Source of the DNA: Candidatus Pullilachnospira stercoravium
GTDB taxonomy: Bacteria; Bacillota; Clostridia; Lachnospirales; Lachnospiraceae
Assembly: GCA_018713585.1 (NCBI GenBank)
Contig: DVON01000174.1
Span: 1 to 32,629 of the forward strand
Length of the DNA stretch: 32,629 nt
Reading direction: 5' to 3'
The notes beneath the pieces are model-generated. The model was not told the origin of the DNA. It searched no databases and saw nothing but the letters and a program-made list of their open reading frames with translations. This document shows, piece by piece, positions 21,268-29,204 of this stretch. How positions within the stretch are numbered: the first letter of the stretch is position 1; every line of letters begins with the position of its first letter. A program made the position numbers and the translations under genes.

Positions 21268-22943
21268 AACAGAAAATCCTGAATCAGGTGGGGGTACTGC
21301 TCACCTGCTCGATTCTCATTACTTTTCTGGCAGTCAGTCTGGTGATGTATAACCGGTTCAACGGATATATGATGCAGGGAGTGCGAAACGAAGCCGAGTA
21401 TATCCGGATTGCGCTGGAAAATACTTCCCAGGACTATCTGACAGAAGGCGTAGGACAGCTGGCTTCCAGTCGGATTACTTTGATTGATAAAGACGGTACG
21501 GTACTTTTTGATTCGGCGGAAGATGCGGGTGATCTTGAGAATCATTCCGACCGACCGGAAATTGTGGATGCCATGGAAAAGGGACAGGGAGAAGCCATCC
21601 GTTATTCGGAGACACTGGCAGAGCAGACGTTTTATTATGCGGAGCAGCTGTCGGACGGAACGATCCTCCGGGTGGCCCGGACCACGGACTCCGTATTTAT
21701 GACGCTGCAGTCCAGTATTACGCTGCTGGGGATTCTGGTAATCGGTATTGTGGTGGTGGCTTTTTTCGTAATCCAGCGGCAGACCACCAAGCTGATTGAG
21801 CCCATCAACCAGATGGATCTGGCACATCCGCTGCGCCATGTGGAGTATGAGGAACTGCGGCCTTTGCTGGTGAGAGTTCACGAGCAGAACCGGCAGATCG
21901 ATCATCAGCTGCAGGAACTGAAGGCCAATCATGAAGAGTATCTGGCCATCACGGAAAATATGAAGGACGGGTTGGTGATCACCAACCAGACGGAGGTGCT
22001 GTCCATCAACAAGGCTGCCCAGCAGTTTTTTCATGTGCGGGCGGAGGACTGTGTGAACAAATCCATCAGCCGCGTCAGCCGGGACCGGGAAGTAAAGCGG
22101 GTGATGGAACAGGCTTTGCAGGGAGAGCACAGCGAAACAGTCATCGGGATGGGAAAGAGAAGCTATCAGGTGCTGGCGAATCCGGTGAAGATTTACGGAA
22201 AAACCCAGGGCGCTGTGATCCTGATCTGGGATGTGACGGAAAAAACGGAGGCGGAGCAGATGCGCCGGGAATTTTCCGCCAATGTTTCCCATGAACTGAA
22301 GACACCGCTGATGTCCATTTCCGGTTATGCGGAGCTGATTCAGAACGGGATGGTACAGCCCAAGGACATTTCGGAATTCGCTTCCAGGATACATCAGGAG
22401 GCCAGCCGCCTGACCAATCTGGTAGAGGATATTATTCAGCTGTCAAAGCTGGATGAAAAGAGCAGCGAGATGCCCTATGAGTGGGTAGATCTTCGGGATC
22501 TCACCAGAGATATTATGCAGACGCTGGAAAATGTGGCGAAAAAGAGAGGCGTTTCCATTGAGATGCAGGGAACCTGCGGGGAAGTGTACGGTGTGCGGCA
22601 CATTCTGTATGAAATGCTTTATAACCTCACCGACAACGCCATCAAATATAATGTGGAGAATGGATGGATTCACATCCGGATGAGCCGGAAAAACGGCCGG
22701 AAACTTTGGGAGGTCAGCGACGGCGGAATCGGAATCGCAAAAGAAGATCAGGATCGGATTTTTGAACGGTTCTACAGAGTGGATAAAAGTCATTCCAGGG
22801 AAACGGGAGGTACGGGCCTGGGGCTTTCCATTGTAAAACATGGTGCCATGATGCACCAGGCGGAAATTCGTCTGGACAGTCAGCCGGGGAAAGGTACCAG
22901 CATTACGCTGGATTTTCCGGAACAGACGGAGGCAGCAGGCTGA
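21264..22943 (+). CDS. PAS-containing sensor histidine kinase (PhoR-like)
   Basis: Two TM segments, PAS-like region, FSANVSHELKTPLMSISGYAELI, DNAIKYN, GIGIAKEDQDRIFERFYRVDKSHSRETGGTGLGLSIVKH. Confidence 0.93.
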   Translation: MKQKILNQVGVLLTCSILITFLAVSLVMYNRFNGYMMQGVRNEAEYIRIALENTSQDYLTEGVGQLASSRITLIDKDGTVLFDSAEDAGDLENHSDRPEIVDAMEKGQGEAIRYSETLAEQTFYYAEQLSDGTILRVARTTDSVFMTLQSSITLLGILVIGIVVVAFFVIQRQTTKLIEPINQMDLAHPLRHVEYEELRPLLVRVHEQNRQIDHQLQELKANHEEYLAITENMKDGLVITNQTEVLSINKAAQQFFHVRAEDCVNKSISRVSRDREVKRVMEQALQGEHSETVIGMGKRSYQVLANPVKIYGKTQGAVILIWDVTEKTEAEQMRREFSANVSHELKTPLMSISGYAELIQNGMVQPKDISEFASRIHQEASRLTNLVEDIIQLSKLDEKSSEMPYEWVDLRDLTRDIMQTLENVAKKRGVSIEMQGTCGEVYGVRHILYEMLYNLTDNAIKYNVENGWIHIRMSRKNGRKLWEVSDGGIGIAKEDQDRIFERFYRVDKSHSRETGGTGLGLSIVKHGAMMHQAEIRLDSQPGKGTSITLDFPEQTEAAG

Positions 22944-23068
22944 CAGCTGAGGCAGCGGGGAGGGGTGCTGTATATTCTTACGGATATGCGGCGCTCCTCC
23001 CTGCTGTTCATAAGAAGGTTTCCAATGTTCATGGCAGGATAAAATTTGCGGAGTGTACTTTCTCTTGC

Positions 23069-23641
23069 TTAGCCGCTGCCGAGTTTCCGGATCAGCACAG
23101 GCAGGGGCGGATGGTTGGGCCGGTTGAAGTAGGAACTGACGATTACCAGATATTTCCGGCAGTCCAGGCCCTTCAGAAGTTTCAGCAGGTCCTCTTTTTC
23201 CCGGAAACCGGTGTCCCCTCCGCTGTAAATGCAGAGACTCATAAGGCCATCCGGTTTCAGCAGTTTCAGGCCGGTAAGGACGGCAGGAATGCTGGTCTCG
23301 CTGCGGGTGGCCAGTGAATGGTCTCCGGAGGGAAGATAGCCGAAATTGAACATGATGCAGGAGACTGTTCCGCAGGCTGCATAGGCATCCATGCGGCTGT
23401 GGCTGTCCAGAATCAGACGGGTATTGTCCGGAGCGTTTTGGGAAAGCAGAAGTTTCCGGGTGGCGTTCAGAGCGGCCTGCTGAATATCAAAGGAAAGCAC
23501 CTGGCCGGAGGGGCCGGCAAGGCGGCTGAGCAGCAGCGTGTCGTGGCCGTTTCCCATAGTGGCATCGATGCAGAGGTCGCCGGGAGAAACATGTTCCCGG
23601 ACGAAGTGGCTGCACCATTCGGTAATCTGATATGTTTTCAT
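23069..23641 (-). CDS. mnmM: Class I SAM-dependent methyltransferase, MnmM (YtqB) family
   Basis: GDLCIDATMGNGHDTLLLSRL...MFNFGYLPSGDHSLATRSETSIPA...SSYFNRPNHPPLPVLIRK. Confidence 0.75.
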   Translation of the reverse strand: MKTYQITEWCSHFVREHVSPGDLCIDATMGNGHDTLLLSRLAGPSGQVLSFDIQQAALNATRKLLLSQNAPDNTRLILDSHSRMDAYAACGTVSCIMFNFGYLPSGDHSLATRSETSIPAVLTGLKLLKPDGLMSLCIYSGGDTGFREKEDLLKLLKGLDCRKYLVIVSSYFNRPNHPPLPVLIRKLGSG

Positions 23642-23833
23642 TGGTATCCTTTCTGGTCAGATGTATTGTCCGGCGAAGGGAAAACAGATCTGAGCATGTT
23701 GCAAAACTGTAACAAAAATGTGGTTCTATTATAAAAAAATGAAAGAAAAAAGTAAACAAATACTTTGAGAAAATAAAGAACCGCCACTTGCGGAAAACAG
23801 GAAAAGCAGGTATCATTAAAGACAGAACAGATT

Positions 23834-25069
23834 GTGAGGCGTGATATGACACAGAGAAAAAAGTCTACAGGAGTGAAAAATATATCAAAGACACCTGCCC
23901 GCGGCGATGCGGCCAGGAAACGGAAAAAAAGTTACCGGCAGCGTGTGGTGGCGGTTCAGATCGCGGCCATCACGCTGGCAATTTTCTGCCTGCTGATTGT
24001 GGCGGCCGTATTGCTGACCCGGGCGCTGGCACCGCAGGGAGAAACAGGAGAGACCTCCGCGGATGTTCAGAATGAGCAGCCCCGGGATCCGGAGTCCGGG
24101 GAAGATACTTCCTCAGGGGGAGAGGATCCGGCAGAGGAAAGCGAAGCGCTGACACCGGTGGAGACGGTATCTCTGACCGTAAGCATGGTGGGCGACTGTA
24201 CCATAGGAACCGATATCCAGTTTGATACCAGCAGAAATTTTAACGCATTTTACACCGTAAACGGACCTTCCTATTTCTTTGAAAATGTAAAATCCATACT
24301 GGAAACGGATGATCTGACTGTGGTGAATATGGAAGGAACGCTCACAGAGTCCGAAAACCGTCAGGACAAGACCTTCGCTTTTAAAGGAGATCCCTCCTTT
24401 GCGGAAGTGTTGACTGATGGCAGTGTGGAAGCGGCCAACCTGGCCAATAACCACAGCAAGGATTATGGGGAGGAAAGCTATACGGACACGATCCGGTATC
24501 TGGAGGATGCCGGAATCAGCACCTTTGGCTATGACCGGACTGCGGTGGTAGACGTGAAGGGGATCCAGGTGGGTCTGGTGGGAATTTACGAACTGGCAGA
24601 CGGGATGGAGAGGGAATCTCAGGTTATTGAGAATATCAATGCCGTCAGAAACCAGGGGGCAGATCTGGTGATTGTCAGCTTCCACTGGGGACAGGAGAAG
24701 GAAACGTATCCTGATGATATCCAGAAAAGTCTGGCACATACTGCCGTGGACAACGGGGCAGATCTGGTGGTGGGACACCATCCCCATGTGCTGCAGGGCA
24801 TAGAGAAATATAATGGAAAGAACATTGTCTATAGTCTGGGAAATTTTTGTTTCGGAGGAAACAGTAATCCTTCAGATAAGGATACCATGATTTTCCAGCA
24901 GACTTTTTCCTTTGAAAACGGGGAGTTGGTACAGGATGATGTCACCAATATCATTCCGTGTTCGCTGTCTTCCGTATCCAGTTACAATGACTACCGGCCC
25001 ACTCCGCTGGAGGGCAGCGAAAAGGAGCGGGTGATGCAGAAAATCGAGGAATTGAGCAGCGGGATTTAA
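23834..25069 (+). CDS. CapA family protein (metallophosphatase-fold)
   Basis: N-terminal TM; SMVGDCTIGTDIQFDTSRNF...NMEGTLTES...NLANNHSKDYG...HWGQEKETYPDDIQKSLAHTAVDNGADLVVGHHPHVLQGIEKYNGKNIVYSLGNF. Confidence 0.93.
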   Translation: MRRDMTQRKKSTGVKNISKTPARGDAARKRKKSYRQRVVAVQIAAITLAIFCLLIVAAVLLTRALAPQGETGETSADVQNEQPRDPESGEDTSSGGEDPAEESEALTPVETVSLTVSMVGDCTIGTDIQFDTSRNFNAFYTVNGPSYFFENVKSILETDDLTVVNMEGTLTESENRQDKTFAFKGDPSFAEVLTDGSVEAANLANNHSKDYGEESYTDTIRYLEDAGISTFGYDRTAVVDVKGIQVGLVGIYELADGMERESQVIENINAVRNQGADLVIVSFHWGQEKETYPDDIQKSLAHTAVDNGADLVVGHHPHVLQGIEKYNGKNIVYSLGNFCFGGNSNPSDKDTMIFQQTFSFENGELVQDDVTNIIPCSLSSVSSYNDYRPTPLEGSEKERVMQKIEELSSGI

Positions 25070-25090
25070 TCCGCGGGAGAAAACAAGCTT

Positions 25091-25555
25091 ATGAGCAAAG
25101 ACGAATTTTTAAATACCCTGGCAAGACGGCTGGCACAAACATTGCCCCAGAGCCGTGTGACGGAACATGTGCGGTATTATGACCAGTATATAGAGGGCCA
25201 GAAGGCATCGGGCAAAACAGAAGCACAGGTTCTGGAGGAACTGGGGGATCCGCTTCTGATTGCCAGGACGATTATGGATACCACTCCGGAGGGAGCAGGC
25301 GGACAGATTTACGGGGAATCGGAAACTTACCGGGAGTCCTATGGGGAACCGGAGGAGAGCGACATGGGAAACCGGGGCTTTCATGCTTTCCACATTGACG
25401 CCAGGGCAGGATGTCTGATCGCGGCCATCGTATTTGTGCTGATTGCAGCGCTGATCTTATGGGTGGTGGGGTCGGTTCTCTCCCTGATTTTACCGGTACT
25501 GATTCCAGTATTGCTGGTGGTATACCTGCTGAACATTTTCCATAACCGAAGATAG
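25091..25555 (+). CDS. DUF1700/HAAS-like membrane protein
   Basis: MSKDEFLNTLARRLAQTLPQSRVTEHVRYYDQYIEGQKASGKTEAQVLEELGDPLLIARTI plus C-terminal TM helices. Confidence 0.75.
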   Translation: MSKDEFLNTLARRLAQTLPQSRVTEHVRYYDQYIEGQKASGKTEAQVLEELGDPLLIARTIMDTTPEGAGGQIYGESETYRESYGEPEESDMGNRGFHAFHIDARAGCLIAAIVFVLIAALILWVVGSVLSLILPVLIPVLLVVYLLNIFHNRR

Positions 25556-25604
25556 AAAAGAGTTCCGGGAAATACGGAACTGCTATAAGAAAGACACAGA
25601 GCCC

Positions 25605-25637
25605 ACTGCCGGAGATAACTCCGGCAGTATTTTTTTA
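25605..25637 (+). terminator. Intrinsic terminator
   Basis: ACTGCCGGAG-ATAA-CTCCGGCAGT followed by ATTTTTTTA. Confidence 0.9.
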
Positions 25638-25766
25638 TTCATGACAAGGGAAAATTCGCAGAGCGTGTTTTCCCTTGTTTCATACGAAAGTATTTTTCCG
25701 GCCTTACAAAGAAGGATAGGGTCAAACGCGCGGAGGTCACAGGTTGAGAAATAAAACGTTAGGAAT

Positions 25767-25794
25767 ATGTAAATTAATGTTAAATCTATGTATA
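25767..25794 (-). promoter_or_regulatory. Putative Pho box upstream of Na/Pi cotransporter 2 (reverse orientation)
   Basis: Minus strand reads TATACA-TAGAT-TTAACA-TTAAT-TTACAT; shares TACATAGATTTAACATT exactly with 18621-18639; overlaps a plus-strand TATAAT at 25791-25796. Confidence 0.55.
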
Positions 25795-25891
25795 ATCCAT
25801 TGCAGGATCAGGGGAAATAGATTATAAAAAGAAAGAACAGGTTAATAATAGGTAAAAAGCAAGAAAACAAAGGAAATTACGGAGGGAATCT

Positions 25892-27532
25892 ATGCAGATC
25901 ACAGATTTTTTGAGTCTTCTGGGAGGACTCGGGCTGTTTCTGTACGGCATGCAGATGATGAGCGGAGGCCTGGAAGCAGCTGCGGGAAACAAGATGAAGA
26001 AAATTCTGGAAAAACTCACATCCAACAGATTTCTGGGGGTCCTGGTGGGAGCGGTCATAACGGCAGTCATCCAGTCATCCTCGGCTACCACGGTAATGGT
26101 GGTGGGATTTGTCAATTCCGGAATGATGACACTGCGGCAGGCGGTATGGATAATCATGGGCGCCAATATCGGCACCACCATTACAGGCCAGCTGATTGCT
26201 CTGGATGTGGGAGCGGTGGCGCCGCTGTTTGCCTTTCTGGGCGTGGCGATGGTAGTTTTTATTAAGAAAGAACGAGTTCACCATATCGGAACCATCATTG
26301 CAGGCCTGGGTATTCTTTTTATCGGTATGGAGATGATGAGCTCTTCCATGATGCCGCTGAGAGAATCGGAAGCATTTGTTTCTATGATGACGAGATTCTC
26401 TAATCCGGTGCTGGGAATTTTGGCCGGCGCTGTTTTCACGGCAATAATCCAGTCTTCCTCCGCTTCAGTGGGGATTCTTCAGGCGCTGGCATCCAGCGGC
26501 CTGATTACGCTGCCTAACGCGGTCTATGTGCTTTTCGGACAGAATATCGGAACCTGCATCACCGCGGTTCTCGCATCCATCGGCACCAGCAGAAATGCAA
26601 AGAGAACAACAGTGATCCATCTGATGTTCAATCTGATCGGAACGGTGATTTTTACGATTGTCTGCATGGTGACGCCGCTGACTGCTCTGGTGGAATCTTT
26701 TACCCCTGGCAAAGTGACAGCACAGATCGCCAATATGCATACGCTGTTTAATGTGGTCACTACGATTCTCCTTCTGCCTTTTGGCGTATCGTTGGCCAGA
26801 CTGGCTGCCAGAATCCTTCCGGAACGGAAGGAGGAGGCCGACACCTCCATGCATCTGGAATTCCTGCACGCAGGGGAAAGCGGCAGAGAGACCGGCATTG
26901 GCCAGTCGGCCATCGCACTGGACGGGATTCAGAAAGAACTGCTGCGTATGATGAGTATGGCGGAGCAAAATGTGAAAGACAGCTTTGATGCGGTTCAGGA
27001 CGGTACCACCCGCCTTCTGCGGACAGTGACGGAAAGGGAGGAATACATCGATTTCCTCAATAAAGAAATTTCCAAATATATCTCCGGTGTTCTGGCTAAG
27101 GAGACGAATCCCCAGACATCCCGACAGATCAGCGTTCTTTTTAAGGTCTGCGGAAATCTGGAGCGAATCGGCGATCATGCCATGAATATCTGTGAGTATA
27201 CCCGGCTGATGGAAGAAAAGGGAATTTCTTTCTCTCAGGCAGCCAGGGAAGAGATACGGAGTATGCAGAAAATCAGCCTGGAAGCAATGGAAAATATGAA
27301 AGCGATCGGAGAAAGCGCAGGAAAGGATATCGGCGAGATCGAGCGGATGGAACAGAAAATTGACGATATGACCGAACAGTACCGCGCAAACCAGATGAAC
27401 AGACTCCATGGAGGACAGTGTTCCGATGAAGCCTGCGTGCTGTATTCGGAAATGCTGACTGATTTTGAACGGATCGGTGATCACATTCTGAATATCGGAC
27501 AGGAGATGGGCATGGGGAAGGTAAGCGCTTGA
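25892..27532 (+). CDS. Na/Pi cotransporter family protein with PhoU-like domain (paralog 2)
   Basis: LLGGLGLFLYGMQMMSGGLEAAAGNKMKKILEKLTSNRFLGVLVGAVITAVIQSSSATTVMVVGFVNSGMM..., C-terminal PhoU-like region. Confidence 0.94.
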   Translation: MQITDFLSLLGGLGLFLYGMQMMSGGLEAAAGNKMKKILEKLTSNRFLGVLVGAVITAVIQSSSATTVMVVGFVNSGMMTLRQAVWIIMGANIGTTITGQLIALDVGAVAPLFAFLGVAMVVFIKKERVHHIGTIIAGLGILFIGMEMMSSSMMPLRESEAFVSMMTRFSNPVLGILAGAVFTAIIQSSSASVGILQALASSGLITLPNAVYVLFGQNIGTCITAVLASIGTSRNAKRTTVIHLMFNLIGTVIFTIVCMVTPLTALVESFTPGKVTAQIANMHTLFNVVTTILLLPFGVSLARLAARILPERKEEADTSMHLEFLHAGESGRETGIGQSAIALDGIQKELLRMMSMAEQNVKDSFDAVQDGTTRLLRTVTEREEYIDFLNKEISKYISGVLAKETNPQTSRQISVLFKVCGNLERIGDHAMNICEYTRLMEEKGISFSQAAREEIRSMQKISLEAMENMKAIGESAGKDIGEIERMEQKIDDMTEQYRANQMNRLHGGQCSDEACVLYSEMLTDFERIGDHILNIGQEMGMGKVSA

Positions 27533-27579
27533 ATTAGCTTGCGGATATTATAATGCGCCGCAAACTTTCCGGTGTTGCG

Positions 27580-27607
27580 GCAAAGTGAAACCCCGGCAGG
27601 AGGAGCT
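27580..27607 (+). repeat. Direct repeat, left copy (flanks toxin island)
   Basis: GCAAAGTGAAACCCCGGCAGGaGGAGCT; matches 28171-28197 apart from one inserted base. Confidence 0.9.
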
Positions 27608-27773
27608 ACGGAAGGTAATATGGCCGGAAGTTGATGCCCTGGGAGAACAGCAGGGCCGGGCAATACGGGCCAGATGCCAGGAAGGGAAAACATTATAAAA
27701 CTGGATATTGTACGGCTGACAAGGGCATGTTAAGATGTGTTCATGGGAAACCAGAACACATAGAGGCGGCCTA

Positions 27774-27820
27774 CCCTCCAATTTCGGAGGGGCTAACCCT
27801 CCAGACGAAAGAAAGGAGGG
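27774..27820 (+). promoter_or_regulatory. Four-segment CCCTCC/GGAGGG structured leader of the small toxin mRNA
   Basis: CCCTCC 27774-27779, GGAGGG 27786-27791, CCCTCC 27797-27802, GGAGGG (Shine-Dalgarno) 27815-27820; mutually exclusive pairings possible. Confidence 0.65.
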
Positions 27821-27828
27821 CGATGCCG

Positions 27829-27918
27829 ATGGTTACATATTCGGACTTGATCCAGATAGGTATACTCATTGTATCCCTGATTGGTCTGTGTTATCAGATC
27901 TTCCGGGAAAAGAAATAG
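27829..27918 (+). CDS. Putative holin-like toxin (type I toxin-antitoxin toxin candidate), 29 aa
   Basis: MVTYSDLIQIGILIVSLIGLCYQIFREKK: single TM helix with charged tail, GGAGGG ribosome-binding site 8 nt upstream, structured 3' region. Confidence 0.75.
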   Translation: MVTYSDLIQIGILIVSLIGLCYQIFREKK

Positions 27919-28004
27919 CCGCCACTATTCGCAGTAGTGACGGCTGGCTATAAATAGTCGCTAAACTATTGGGGTAGGCCATGTGTTTCTGGCTTCCCTT
28001 TTGT
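27905..28004 (-). ncRNA. Candidate antisense RNA (type I antitoxin) overlapping the toxin 3' end
   Basis: Minus-strand extended -10 TGC-TATAGT (28016-28011) with weak -35 TTGCAT 17 bp upstream; would end at AGCCGTCACTA...TAGTGGCGGCT-ATTTCTTTT. Ends approximate. Confidence 0.5.
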
Positions 28005-28074
28005 GTCTTAACTATAGCATATCTGGCGGCAGGATGCAAGAAGATGGGAAAAATTTTCTGCCTTCCCCTGCCGG

Positions 28075-28167
28075 TCACTCGTTATCCCGTTGCATGGTCT
28101 CTGTAACAGCATGAACAATAAAAGCATTGACACTTTCGTTGTGAGTATCTGCATGGGCCTTTATTTC
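28075..28167 (-). pseudogene. Truncated ribbon-helix-helix (Arc/CopG-like) gene, C-terminal fragment
   Basis: Minus strand reads ...EIKAHADTHNESVNAFIVHAVTETMQRDNE*, typical of the C-terminus of small RHH proteins; no start codon, homology stops next to the right direct repeat. Confidence 0.55.
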
Positions 28168-28170
28168 CGG

Positions 28171-28210
28171 GCAAAGTGAAACCCCGGCAGGGGAGCTGCC
28201 GGGGTTTCGA
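28171..28210 (+). repeat. Direct repeat, right copy, forming a perfect 12-bp hairpin
   Basis: GCAAAGTGAAACCCCGGCAGGGGAGCT; AAACCCCGGCAG-GGGAG-CTGCCGGGGTTT stem. Confidence 0.85.
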
Positions 28211-28325
28211 GGGGAGTATAAATAATTAATAAGGGGTTATTAATTGTAAAAAAAATTTGTTGAAGGGTAAATTCTTTTTACAAGGATGATTATAATACAG
28301 ATTGGTAAAAATTGCAACAGAGAAA

Positions 28326-28355
28326 TGAATAAATGTAAATATTTTTGTAATACTA
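28326..28355 (+). promoter_or_regulatory. Candidate sigma-G (forespore) promoter
   Basis: TGAATA (28326-28331), 17-bp spacer, AATACTA (28349-28355); compare sigma-G consensus TGAATA-N17/18-CATACTA. Confidence 0.45.
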
Positions 28356-28422
28356 AGGATGTAAACCGCTTCCGGCAAATGGAGCGGGAAACGAATATGG
28401 AAATGCAGGAGGAAAATGAATC

Positions 28423-28587
28423 ATGTCCAAGAATTACAGTAGTGAAAATAACACAAAGAATAAGATGAACAACCGGGCCAAAGACAGCAGTCATCAGAAT
28501 GCATCCAGGAACAGCAGCCAGGCGGCAGAATCCGGAAGCAAAAACTGCAGAGATGCTTCTGAGAATAATATGGAGGACCGCTATTAA
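28423..28587 (+). CDS. 54-aa Asn/Ser-rich hydrophilic protein, possible small spore protein
   Basis: MSKNYSSENNTKNKMNNRAKDSSHQNASRNSSQAAESGSKNCRDASENNMEDRY; AGGAGG 10 nt upstream; strong terminator downstream. Below the ORF-track size cutoff. Confidence 0.65.
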   Translation: MSKNYSSENNTKNKMNNRAKDSSHQNASRNSSQAAESGSKNCRDASENNMEDRY

Positions 28588-28608
28588 CGGCGGGAAAAAA
28601 CAGATACG

Positions 28609-28647
28609 AAAAAGAGGGTGTATGCATGTAGCATGCGCCCTCTTTTT
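28609..28647 (+). terminator. Intrinsic terminator
   Basis: AAAAAGAGGG...GCATG-tag-CATGC-g-CCCTCTTTTT. Confidence 0.85.
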
Positions 28648-28735
28648 CACCGGAAGCAGAGTATAGATTGCGGGGAACTGCCTGAACGGTTGGAAAAACA
28701 CAGCATAAATTAAGAAAAAAGGGGATTGAGAAATT

Positions 28736-29044
28736 ATGCAGATACGGTTATTTTCGGCCGGTGAGCTGGACGATCTGGCAGGACGGCCGGATGTGGTCCT
28801 GGTGGATGTGCGTTCCCGCCGGGAGTATGCCAGATCCCATATCCGTTCTGCGGTCAATATGCCCTGGGAGGAGGGGATTTCGGCGGACAGACTGCCGGCG
28901 GGAAAACTGGCGGTATGTTACTGTGAACACGGCTCCTCCAGCATGATGGCGGCCAGGGAATTGATTCGCCAGGGACGCAGGGCTGGTTCTGTGATCGGCG
29001 GAATTTCGGAATACCGGGGAAGGAATCTTGTGTTTTTCCATTAA
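28736..29044 (+). CDS. Rhodanese-like domain protein
   Basis: VVLVDVRSRREYARSHIRSAVNMPWEEG...AVCYCEHGSSSMMAARELIRQG. Confidence 0.85.
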   Translation: MQIRLFSAGELDDLAGRPDVVLVDVRSRREYARSHIRSAVNMPWEEGISADRLPAGKLAVCYCEHGSSSMMAARELIRQGRRAGSVIGGISEYRGRNLVFFH

Positions 29045-29204
29045 TCATAGTAGAATAAATTATCAGGCTGACAGAAAGCAGATATTTTGAAATTTCTGCC
29101 AGGGAATGCGGCGGAGGACGGGACGCAGTCCGGCGGCCGGATGGCGGGACCGTTGTGCCGGTCCGCCGTTACATACAGCCAATACAGACAGAGGAGAAAA
29201 GCTT

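Noticed and set aside
27631-27918. 95-aa ORF (in frame with the toxin) starting at 27631
   Set aside because: Upstream part lacks a ribosome-binding site and reads through the structured leader; the SD and recognisable protein support the start at 27829.
28286-28468. 60-aa plus-strand ORF MIIIQIGKNCNREMNKCKYFCNTK...
   Set aside because: Overlaps out of frame with the better-supported 54-aa ORF at 28423 and has no convincing ribosome-binding site.
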